Source: Monarcha castaneiventris obscurior
Taxonomy: Eukaryota > Chordata > Aves > Passeriformes > Monarchidae
Assembly (NCBI GenBank): GCA_026261815.1
Contig: JAMPIT010000437.1
Coordinates: 3,782,001-3,846,000, forward strand
DNA: 64,000 nt
Direction of reading: 5' to 3'
The notes beneath the pieces were generated by a model. The model saw only the letters and a program-made list of their open reading frames with translations, did no database searches and was not told the origin of the DNA. Shown piece after piece: positions 11,924 through 21,200 of this stretch; the first letter of the stretch is position 1, and each line of letters starts with the position of its first letter. The position numbers and the translations under genes are program-made.

Positions 11924-11952
11924 GGGGTGCGGGCTGCGGGCTGCGGGCTGCG
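11924..11952 (+). repeat. GCGGGCT tandem heptamer with G-quadruplex potential
   Basis: Three and a half copies of the heptamer GCGGGCT start at 11929. They follow GGGG at 11924-11927. Together the four G runs (11924-27, 11931-33, 11938-40, 11945-47) with 3-4 nt loops satisfy a standard plus-strand quadruplex pattern. It lies in the island, about 0.4 kb downstream of the best donor in transcript order. Confidence 0.8.
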
Positions 11953-12340
11953 GTGGGTGCGCGCAGCCCGCGGGGCTGCCGAGCATCGCCCCGCCGCACC
12001 CGGCTCTTCCCCCCAGCTCCAAACGAGGCGGTGGAAAACCTCAACCCCAGCCCGGAGGCCCCCGAACCCCGCAGACCCCCGCGCCCCGCGGCCGCGCCGG
12101 GCGAGATCGGGTCCCGCGGGCGCGCACGCTGCCCCGCCGCCCGCACCTCCGGCTGCTCTGGGGAAGGGGACCTTTAATTCTGCCTTGCAGAAAAACCCCC
12201 AAGGACGGAAGGGGGGATCACCCCGCACTCCCCGGCGTCTGGGGTCTGCCCCGGGGCCGGCGGCGCGGCGGCACCGACGGGGCAAAGCGGCCCCGTCCCG
12301 CGGGGCCGTGGCAGCGCCGCCGCCGCGCTCGCCGCTCTTA

Positions 12341-12344
12341 CCTT
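12341..12344 (-). other. MECOM: Best candidate splice donor of an EVI1 non-coding first exon
   Basis: On the minus strand the sequence CACAAG|GTAAGAG matches the vertebrate donor consensus closely, with the last exon base at 12342. Upstream of it is GC-rich DNA suitable as a first exon; the exon's 5' end cannot be fixed from sequence. Splicing from here to the exon 2 acceptor at 10699 would give a leader with no PR-domain start. Confidence 0.5.
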
Positions 12345-12718
12345 GTGTCGCCGGGAGCCCGCGGGGGCAGGGAGGGGGGAGAGGGACAAATATCCTTCAG
12401 GCGGCTGGAAGCAACATCTCGGCGTTAAACACGGGCGGAGGCCGCGGCCGTCGGGGTCCGGGGCAGCGGCGGAGGCAGCGCGGGGCGCTCCACCGTGTGC
12501 GGGGGGCGGCGGGGCCCGGGCGGGGGCTGCCGGCCCCGGAGGGCTCAGCGGCGGCGGAGCTCGGCGGGTTCCTGCCGGCTCGCCATCACCGTCCCCTTTC
12601 GGCCCCTCCTGGTCTTATCGGCTGGCTTTGGGGGGGGGTGTGTGCGAAAAAAGTTATCGAGGAAGGGGGAGGAAGGAGGGGGAAAAAAAAAAGCCACCTA
12701 AAACCCACACAAGCCTCT

Positions 12719-12784
12719 TCAGGGAAAGGAAAGGGGAAAAAAGAAAAAAAAAAAAAAAGGAAAAAGAAAAACAACAACAACAAA
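12719..12784 (+). repeat. A/G-rich low-complexity tract in the CpG island
   Basis: A purine run dominated by A, with interspersed G, is followed by a short (CAA)n. It interrupts otherwise very GC-rich DNA. Such poly(dA:dT) tracts are known to disfavour nucleosomes. Confidence 0.9.
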
Positions 12785-12993
12785 CCCCACCGCGCACCGC
12801 TCAACAAAACAAACTTCTTTCACTTCTCCGCCGGGGATGGGAGAAAAGTGACTGCGCGTGGGAGGGCGGACGGACGGACGGACGGGCGGGCGGCTCTCCC
12901 CCTCCCCACGCCCGCAGCCTGCCCGCGGCGCTGCTTCCCCGCCGCACCCCCGGGCAGCGCCCGGCCCGGCCCGGCCCGGCGCGGCCCTCTCCG

Positions 12994-13014
12994 CCCCCCC
13001 TCCCCGCCCACCCC
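12994..13014 (-). promoter_or_regulatory. G-quadruplex motif on the EVI1 sense strand
   Basis: The plus strand has C runs of 7, 4, 3 and 4 separated by single bases, so the minus strand carries four G runs with 1-nt loops, the most stable quadruplex class. A second, less regular G-rich cluster covers 13097-13126. The tandem CCCGG units at about 12959-12979 lie next to it. Any regulatory role is inferred. Confidence 0.55.
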
Positions 13015-13229
13015 GTCGGGCCGTGCCCTCCCGCCGCTCCCCTTTCGGGCACTGTCTCTTTAAAGCGGGGCAGCCCCGGTCGCTCCGGCCGCCTTTCCCC
13101 CCCCCCACCTCCTCCCCGGCCCCCCCGTCCGGGGCGGCGGCGGCGGCGCTCCCGGCGCGCTTAAAGCGACAGCGGCCCCGCGGCCGGGGGTCACCGCCAG
13201 GTCGCCGAGGAGCGGCCCCGCCGCGGGGG

Positions 13230-13237
13230 CTCACCGG
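13230..13237 (-). other. MECOM: Second candidate first-exon splice donor
   Basis: The minus strand reads GCCG|GTGAGC with the last exon base at 13235. It is a reasonable donor inside the densest CpG region, so it could end an alternative EVI1 first exon. In a sequence this GC-rich, chance GTGAGC matches are expected, so confidence is low. Confidence 0.25.
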
Positions 13238-13553
13238 CAGGCCGCGGGGCCGGCCCCCGCCAGCCCCCCCCGGGCGCATCCCCCGCCTGGGGCCGGCGGT
13301 GCGCTGTGCCTCGGGCCCTCGCCGCTCGCCTCTATTTATTCGCCATCGCCGCCGCTCGCCCCGGTGCCCGCAGCCCGGAGCGGCGTCGCGGCCGCCCCGC
13401 AGCGGGGGCTGCGGCGAGCGGGAGCCGCGCCGTGCTCGCCCCGACGGCTGCTCCCGGCGCTCCGGGAGCCGGCGCGCCCGGCGCGTTACCCGAGTTCTTC
13501 CCGTCATCGCGTCACTCTGGGTATTAATAACGATTTTTAATGAAATGCAACTT

Positions 13554-13581
13554 CTTTTTTTTTTTCTTTTTTTTTTTTTTT
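13554..13581 (+). repeat. Poly-T tract in the CpG island
   Basis: An almost uninterrupted T run, broken by one C, separates the densest CpG part from the flanking island. On the minus (EVI1 sense) strand it is poly-A. Confidence 0.9.
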
Positions 13582-13729
13582 CCCCGGCCGATTTCGCGAC
13601 GACCCCGTTTGGTGCCGCTGAACCACCTTCCCCGTTTGCCGGCGCTTCCTAAACGATTCTTTTTTTCTTTTTTTTCCCCTTTATTTCTTTGGTAACGAAT
13701 CCCATGAATGGAGCGGCGGGAGGCCGGGC

Positions 13730-13737
13730 TGTACCTG
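13730..13737 (-). other. MECOM: Third candidate first-exon splice donor
   Basis: The minus strand reads GCAG|GTACAG with the last exon base at 13735. It is about 1.4 kb upstream of the best donor, compatible with one of several alternative first exons. Support is from the consensus match only. Confidence 0.3.
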
Positions 13738-14160
13738 CCGGCGGGGGCGGCGGGGCCCAGCCCGCTCCCTCTCCCTCCCCGCGGGGCAGCGCAGCCCCCC
13801 CGGCTCGGGGCTCTCCCGGAGCCGCAAACGGACCCAAAATCCAACCGCGCCGCAAAGCCGCAAACGTCCGCAAAGTTTGGAACAGCCCGGGCTCACTACG
13901 GCGAGATCCTCGCATATGTGCTTTTGGAAGAGGGCAGAGGAAAAAAAAAAAATTAAGAGGGCTGAGCTGTATCTTTTATTGCACCATCCAGAAGTGCCAC
14001 CCACTTTTTTTTTTTTTTTTTAATAAGTGCGGATATATTTTTCAGACTAAAAGTGAATTTTTCTTCCCTGGGGGGCCAAGAGGGGCCGTGGAAGGAGAGC
14101 AGGGGGGAGGGCGAGAAGCCGGATGACAGGAGATGCTGATGGATTCGTCTCAGCGGCCCG

Positions 14161-14193
14161 TTATCTGTGACATTGACCTGTTAGCTCAGATAA
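14161..14193. promoter_or_regulatory. Inverted pair of GATA motifs in the CpG island
   Basis: TTATCT at 14161-14166 and AGATAA at 14188-14193 form an inverted pair separated by 21 bp, in a short non-low-complexity segment (14121-14215) between homopolymer tracts. GATA factors bind this core, and the first EVI1 zinc-finger block is known to recognise GATA-like arrays. Occupancy cannot be judged from sequence. Confidence 0.4.
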
Positions 14194-14223
14194 TGGCTAT
14201 TGTCCGAGGGGAGAGAGACGGGG

Positions 14224-14325
14224 GAAAAAAAAAAAAACCAAAACAAAAAAACCAGCACGCAGTGGTGGTAGGTAGGACAGGGAAAAAAAAAAAAAAGAAA
14301 AAAAAAAAAAAAAGAAAAGGAAAAA
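14224..14325 (+). repeat. A-rich tract, first arm of an A/T-rich pair
   Basis: Two A-dominated runs, roughly 14224-14251 and 14282-14325, are separated by a short mixed segment. Together with the T-rich tract at 14452-14534 they make opposing A and T arms about 125 bp apart. Confidence 0.9.
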
Positions 14326-14451
14326 ATCCTTTGTCAATAACCTCAAAAAACCCGGTGGGAGATTCCCAAAGCGCCCGGGCCTGGGAACCGGCGCCCGCCC
14401 GGTGTGCGGGGCCGTGGGTTCCTGCCCTCCCTCCTCTCCCCATTGTTGGGG

Positions 14452-14534
14452 ATTTTTTTCCCTTCTTATTTTTTTTTCTCCCTCTCTCTTTTTTTTATTT
14501 TTTTTCTCTCTCTTTTTTTTTTTTTTTTTTTTAA
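14452..14534 (+). repeat. T-rich tract, second arm of an A/T-rich pair
   Basis: This T-dominated stretch has C interruptions including two (CT)n islands and ends in a run of more than 20 T. It is pyrimidine-only for most of its length, so the minus strand is a purine strand. Confidence 0.9.
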
Positions 14535-15080
14535 TTTAGCCATAAATTGGCCCGGCTCGCGCTATGAGCTGTTCTATTTTCTCCCTGTCAGGATGAGGGA
14601 TTTGCTTTATGATGCATTGTGTATTAAATACAAGTAATCTGGGAAACTGATTGCTCGAGCCCATCGGCCTGATCAGAGCCCCCGATAGGGAGCCGGAGCC
14701 CCCCTTCCCTCCCCCTGGGCCGTGCCACAAAGGCAGGAAAGGCCGGGGGGTGAACAAAAGGGGCTCCCGGTACCGGCGGAGCGGAGCCCAGCGGGGCCGG
14801 CCCGCACCGGGGCCCGCCCGCCGCCGCTGGGTGGCGCTCGCCGCCGGGACACCGCGGGCCGCGCCCTCAGCGGCAGCGGGGCCGCCGCTCCCCTTTTTTT
14901 GGGGGAAAACCCCTTTTTTTTTTTTTTTTAAATAGTTCCCCTTCATGCAGCGCTCCCAGCGGTTCGGCTGTAACCCAGAGGGAGAAGGAGGGGGAGGACG
15001 CCTCATGCCCCCCGAGGCAGAGGGGTTCGCGGCTGGGAGGCGCGGGGGGTCAAGGAGCAACCCGCCGGTCGGGACCTTCA

Positions 15081-15130
15081 ACATCCCGATCCGGGGATGT
15101 GGATACACACATCAACACACGTCGATGTGT
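15081..15130. repeat. Two adjacent short inverted repeats at the outer edge of the CpG island
   Basis: ACATCCC (15081-15087) pairs perfectly with GGGATGT (15094-15100) across 6 bases. ACACATC (15107-15113) pairs with GATGTGT (15124-15130) across 10 bases. The two potential stem-loops lie 6 bp apart at the end of the island farthest from exon 2. Confidence 0.85.
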
Positions 15131-15240
15131 TTCTTCTTTCATGCGACGATCGTCTAAACATCTCTTGCCGCCTTTCCCCTCTCCCCTCGGACGGTTCGGT
15201 GGGCGCTTCAAGAGGCCCAAATATTTCCACAGGGCCCCGT

Positions 15241-18200
15241 TGGCAATTGTTTATTTAAAACAAGTCGCTCTATTAGTGGAGCAGTCAGGAGTTAGTACTC
15301 CAGTCTGCTAGTAATTCCCACCAGGCTGTAAACTGATGCCTCTTTTAAGCCTTTAACTTCATGGTCGTCCCAGAAGTAAAAGTTCTTCTAATGGAGACCC
15401 TATGGGCATCGTGCATTCCAGCACATCATTAAAGCAAAGCAAAGCAGCTCGGCCACAGCCAGATGAAATAACGGCACTGTCCACGTTTAATGGGCTTCCT
15501 GGGGCCAAACGCTGCCGAGGACAATGGGGGAAAATCAGACAAGTCACTGGTGATTTTTTAAATACTGTAAGTGTTCATATTAGGCTTAATATTATCCTTT
15601 CGTTTGTAGACAAACCACTTCACAACCACCTTTGTAAGCGGGGTTTAATGTTATATATCTCAAGGTGACTAAACACAACACTGAGCATCCTGACTAACGC
15701 TGCGGTGAATGTTTGAAACACTGGGTGAGTGCATTAATGTGGAGAGAGAAAGGAAAAGCAAAGCGAAACAAACACGCAGAAAACAACGGCTCTCTGACAT
15801 ATCCAAATGCTCCAGGACAGACCTGGGAAACAACTACAAGAACGAAAGGCAACACAGTTTCTGCATGTCAATTCGTCCCACCCCGTGTTGTGGATATCAA
15901 CTTGAAAAAAAAATAAAATCAGGTGAAAACACAAGTGTTGCTGCTGATTTCAGGGGGAAGAGTTAGATAATTTCCAGCCCTTGATGAAGGAGTGGGGTGA
16001 GCATCGCAGTGCCCCCCATGTCAGTACCCTGTTCCTGCTGCCCCTGCTGCCCTCACACGCTGCCTGGCTCATCCCTCCCAGCCAAAAGGCAGTTTTCAAG
16101 TGAGGGAGAGGAGGAGAAAATTAAAGGTAAAAAAATGTAAATAAGAAATTTCCCTTGGTCTGGAAATGGGCCCAACTGAAAGCATGTTAATCTCCACCTC
16201 AGTAATTTGGTTCTCCTGGAGAAGACAGAAGCCCTGCTGCTGTGCCCTGCACTTCATAAATCACGTCTTTATGTGGACAAGGTCAGGGCACCTAACAGCT
16301 CAGACATGGGCCTTTGCAGTGGCTCGGAGGGCTCCGGCATGTTTATTCTCTCGCACAGATCTCTGAGGAGCAGTCCAGCACGCTTCTAATTACTTTTGAT
16401 TATTTTCATTTGCTCGGGTCAGACTGGCTTTGCCGGCACTGCTGGAGGGTGGGTTTCCTCCCCCCAGCCCCGCTGTGAGATGCAGGGGGATCAGTGCTGT
16501 GCCCTGCACCCCCTTCCCCCGGGCAGTGCAGGGCTCCAGAGATCCCTGGGGCTCACACCCACTGCCAGTGGGGTCCCCTTTTGGCAGCTGAGTCAGGGAC
16601 CCCCATAGCTGACCTCCCACCCGCCCCTGCCATAGCCAGGCAGAGCAGGACATTTACCAGTGTGAAATGAGGGGTGTGCAGAAAAACACGCACCCCCCCC
16701 CAAAAATACCAACTGCCTTCAGGGAAAAAAAAAGCCGACCCTGAATCCTTGCAAAAATGTTACAGTGGTGCATGTGCAGGCAATAAAAATGTTGAAGGAC
16801 CTCTGCCATTCCTGTGGGGACGGAGCTGTTCTTGGGGAGCTGCGGAGCACATGGAGCCTCAGCCATGTACAGAGGCAGAGCGTGTGTTGGTCTGCTCTCC
16901 CCGACTGCTGAGCAATCACAGCACAATCCATCGGGAGTGCACAGTGCCCACGCAGGGTGGATACACGGTAGGGACACACGAGTGTCCCTGGCAATGTTGG
17001 GGTCCAGGTGTGGGTGAAGCCATCCCTGTGCTCCCAAAAGCAGTGCTGCACCCCCTCTTATGGTCCGTAGCAGCACACGGCTGCTACTGGCAGAACCCAA
17101 ACTACCCAAATACTGAGCAGAAATGCTCTACTTTTTCTCTCCCATTAAAATCTGAGCTCTAAAATAGCATGTTCCTTGATACCCCGATCTGAGCTTGGCA
17201 GCCCAACCCTGTATTCTCATCCTGGTGTGAGTGATCCCTGCAGACCAGTGCCCTCGTGTCCTGTACCCAAGTGTGCCAGCATCTCCATCACATCCCAAAG
17301 GTGAGGGTGGGTGTGGGTGTCATCACAGCTGGTGGTACCCACACTCCTCGAGTAGGGGCTGCCTGGTGGGAAGGAGTTTTGTGGCAGACATTTAGCAGGG
17401 CCTTTTGGATATTGGGTGTTACTGCAAACCAGGAGAAGGAAAATCACAGCAAATTCACCTGCTCCATGAATCAGGAAGATGCAAAAATGGGTCAGTGACT
17501 GGTATCTGGCTGCCTGGTTGATTCTACTCCTGTCTGGGGAGGAAATCCTGTAGACACCCTTCCTCATGGCAGGACAAGATGTTTGCCTTGCTGCAAACAA
17601 ACCATGGCCCTTGCAGCACACCCTAAAATTTGGTGCTGAGGGATGCAGTGCTACTTGTCCACCCCCCTGCTGTGAGCATTACTCCTTGTAATGCTTTCCT
17701 CTCCAAACCTTTCCCTAGCTTTCCCTGCCAAGGCACGTGCTGTGGCTGAGGACTCTTGCTGTTTTCCTTTGGAGTGTTCATTACTTCCATTACAGAAGAG
17801 TCTGGAAGCCTCCAAATCCAGCCTGGGCCATTTTCACACTCGAGGTTACTGTACCCACAGGGTGAGAGAGTCCCTGCCGGATGAGTCTGGCATGAGCTTG
17901 GCTATGGTAAAAGTCTGGGGAGAAACACACATTAGCCAGCTTGTCTTAGCACCTAGGAGAGCCAGGGCAGGGCAAGGCAAGGCTGACTGATGTGGCTGTT
18001 GGCCTCCTGTCCACTCAGAAGCTGTATTTTCCTGTGCTTCACCTTCTTGTGTTTTGAAAGGAAGCCAAAATCCTGGAGAATCTGGGAAATGCCATTGGCA
18101 ATGCCCTTGTTCTGCATTTTCCCGTGTGCTGGGCAGGCTGGAAGGCTCTTTTCTTTCTTAACCACCCAGAGAGTAAAAGACCTTGAGCATGGCCCTCTAA

Positions 18201-21200
18201 ATCCTACCAACATGACCAAAAATGTACCTGTTTGTGAGGGTTTTTATCACTCTCTCATTCATCCTTGTTGAAATACAACTGAATAAATCCCTAATATTTG
18301 TATCCACTCCTGCTTCCCACAATATGCTCATCTGGAAATGGAGCAGTGGGACCCATGAAGCCGACAGAGGCTCCCACCTGATGTAGCTGCTGCTTTGCTG
18401 CCTGAAAACACAACTTTTTGCAGAAGCTGCCCTAAAAATGGAAGATCCCTGGGAAATAATCCCTGAGTATCCAGAAGGTAGGAAGCACAATGTAAGGATT
18501 TTGCAGACTTCCTTTGTATGTACATAAGAATTCAACAAGGTTCAATTAATCTTCCATTTCCTCCAATGTTTTAATTTTCAAGCCTTCTCATTTGACAAAT
18601 AATCAGAGGACCTGTTTTGGAAGGCTTCTTCCAGTCCCAGCGCCCTCATGGCATGTGAAGAGCCGTGCAAGAAGGGTGTGTGGCAGCGAGTCATGGGGAA
18701 CCATTTGGGTTTAAGCACTACCCCTGATCTGAAAACTGAATTTGCAAGCCAAAAGGACGGAGAGGAAAATATGGAAGCAGGGAAAATGCCAGGACAAAGG
18801 AGACTGAAGGGGTTAAACAACAGAACTTTACACAACAAGAATTAATGTGATGCATAACAGCTAATTCTATTTTAATAATCAATTTTAGGAGTGACTGGCT
18901 ATTTTCAAAGCATTCCTGTTGTAGCCAAAGTTTTAACTAGGCGTGCGAGAGTGGGCATAAACACCTGTGGACTTTATAAGAGTAAGAAGCAATTTATCAC
19001 CCAATAAAAAGTCAAACACTCATGTTAAAATTTTCAGGTTTGCATTTGCTATTTTAAGTGTCACATGTGTGGATGGTTCTAGGGGAGGTTCAGAAGTGGC
19101 TGCACATCCTACACACAAAAACACACGTGCACACAGCCAACACAACCAGCTCTACAGTGGGAAGAAAACCTGCCTGAAAGCACCAATGTTACATTTTCGT
19201 CCCTCCTATGTTTCATATTAAACCAATTGTGATCATCGACCAGAGTTGTCTAAAACCTGAACTAAATGGGCATTAAGTCAGTTGCCATATGAAATTACTG
19301 CCATTCGATTTTCAGATAAACCACAAAACTTGATGAACTAACATTGTTCCAGCTGAATTAACTCATCATCCCCGGGAAGAAAAGGTTGTGGAGTAAAACG
19401 AGGGCTCTAACAGCAATGATTAATCCTCCTCTTATTGCAAAGCACTTCCCTACAAGTAGAGAGATGCCCTGCTAAAGGCAGGCTGAGGAAGCACAGTGCC
19501 TCCAAAACATCACTGCCTTGCCAAACCCTGACAGTAGTGTTAAACATTATTTACATGTGGGTAGGAGAGGGAGAATTTTTTGTTATGGGCTTGTTATGAA
19601 ACTATAAATAGGTTAAAATCCCCGTCAACAGTTCAAGTCATGCTTGGTAGATAAATCCAGGGACTGAAATTCAGGAATGTTAATTTATTCAGCTGGTGGA
19701 GGAACATGCAAAGTTGATCCTTATCCCATACTTGGGCAATCTCCCTGGGATTAAGCCATAAAGTATTTGGGCCATGGTGCCCTGTGAGTGGCTCAGGCTC
19801 CCCACCATGGGCGGGCAGAGCCCTTCGTGTCCCCCACCCTGGCTGTGCTCAGGGTCCTGAGCAGTAAATGCTTAACTGGCCCCGTGCGTGCACGGCAGCC
19901 CACCTGGGCGTGCAGAAGTGCTACTCCACATAAATTAGTCACACATGGGCAAGGGTGCCTGATGCATTTGGAAAAATCTTACCCCGAGAGCTACCTGGTT
20001 TGCTGTAAAAAGATTTTGCTCATCGGGAAAATCTGGGGCAGGGAGTAGGGAGATTATATTTGATGCAGGTGTCCAAATAAACCTGTCCTATAACCCATGG
20101 ATCACAATGGGTTATTAATGAAATAGCTGTGAACATCAGCGTATCCTTGTGGCGGATTTCTTTCATAAATGAGTTGAACATTTTCCAATTTCAGGGAAGT
20201 GCTGCTACCTATAAACTTGGAGATTAAGGGCTTTTTCCCCTAAGACTCAGATCCCTCGGGGCACTTGTGTTCTGGCATGCATCCCTTATTTGCTGAAGAA
20301 ATTTCAAACTTGGTAATTTAGCACCATACTGATAAAACAAAGCGGGGAAGCAAAAAAAAAAAGAGCAGCAGTTGCACATGCATGTGAAGGAGGAGAGAGG
20401 TGAGTGGTACAGCTTCAGGCATTATTTCTGGGTTGTTTTTTTTTTTATCCACAAGTCATACTGCAGATTTTGTGTGAGATTCATAGAGAAAACATTCCCC
20501 AGATACAACATATAAGATGCATATCAATCCACAAGCTGAGTTTTGCAGATGCAAAATGACCTGCAGAATTTGAAGGAGGATGGAGGCTATTTTATAACCA
20601 TTTTTTTTTCCATATAAAATGGAAAGCCTAAGATTTATTTAAGCCTAAGATGTTGGGCTAAATTTGCCACTAGCAGAATTATGAGTATTAGTATTATTAG
20701 CATTACAGCAGCACCTAGAGGACCCAGTGGAAATTGGGACCCTTTGTGGATAGAAAAATAATAAACATGAGACTCTGTCCTGAAAAGCTTACAGTTGGCA
20801 TGGATGGGATAAAAAGTGTGCCAGATGGGAAGATTACCATTTTATTTTCACAGATGGAATATGGAGTTCTGCTCATGGAGAAAATCAGTGGCAGATTCTC
20901 ATGCAATATTTTCACATAACTTTCATTCACTGAGAAGTTGTATTTTATTCCTTTTCTTTGACTGCAATGAACAGAAATTCCTCTCTGCCTGCTGGTGCTT
21001 ACAGCTTCTCATGGATAAATAGTGGGAGTCAGCTTGGTCACTGCCAGTTAAAACAGGTCTGCATGCTTTAATATGGTTCATCTGTAGCAGAAATTCGACT
21101 TTATCTCCCTTTTTTAGCTAGGAAAATATTTTAGCCTTGGAAATGAGCAGTTGATGCTTTGGAACAGATCTTTAAATGTAAGCACATTGTGCTGATTGGT

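Larger units (their letters stand above)
10700..12341 (-). other. MECOM: Intron between candidate EVI1 first exon and exon 2
   Basis: If the donor at 12342/12341 is used, this intron is about 1.64 kb. The exon 2 acceptor has a T/C-rich tract. The intron carries the (AAT)n repeat at 10796-10875, then AT-rich DNA up to about 11560, and then the left part of the CpG island. I see no coding exon in it. Confidence 0.55.
11640..15240 (-). promoter_or_regulatory. MECOM: CpG island: probable EVI1 promoter and first-exon region
   Basis: Base composition changes abruptly from AT-rich to very GC- and CpG-rich at about 11640. It stays so to about 13520, becomes mixed to about 14670, and is GC-rich again to about 15090 before fading. 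Nowhere else in the window has comparable CpG density. The position directly upstream (minus sense) of EVI1 exon 2 is where the EVI1 promoter and its several alternative non-coding first exons lie in mammals. Overlapping long open frames on both strands are a by-product of the high GC content. Long A/T homopolymers are embedded at 12719-12784, 13554-13581, 14004-14021, 14224-14325, 14452-14534 and 14894-14930. No TATA box could be assigned; a dispersed CpG-type promoter is inferred. Confidence 0.85.

Noticed and set aside
11927..13063. 378-codon plus-strand open frame in the GC-rich block
   Set aside because: All frames on both strands are open here because stop codons are rare in GC-rich DNA. 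The product is a Pro/Arg/Gly/Ala mixture with a lysine run from an A tract and has no domain.
13480..13492. Minus-strand CGG|GTAACG as a first-exon donor
   Set aside because: It is weaker than the other three candidates and easily a chance match in this composition.
12719..13507. 262-codon minus-strand open frame in the same block
   Set aside because: Same composition effect; it overlaps the opposite-strand frame and ends in a Phe-rich stretch from the homopolymer. There is no recognisable family.
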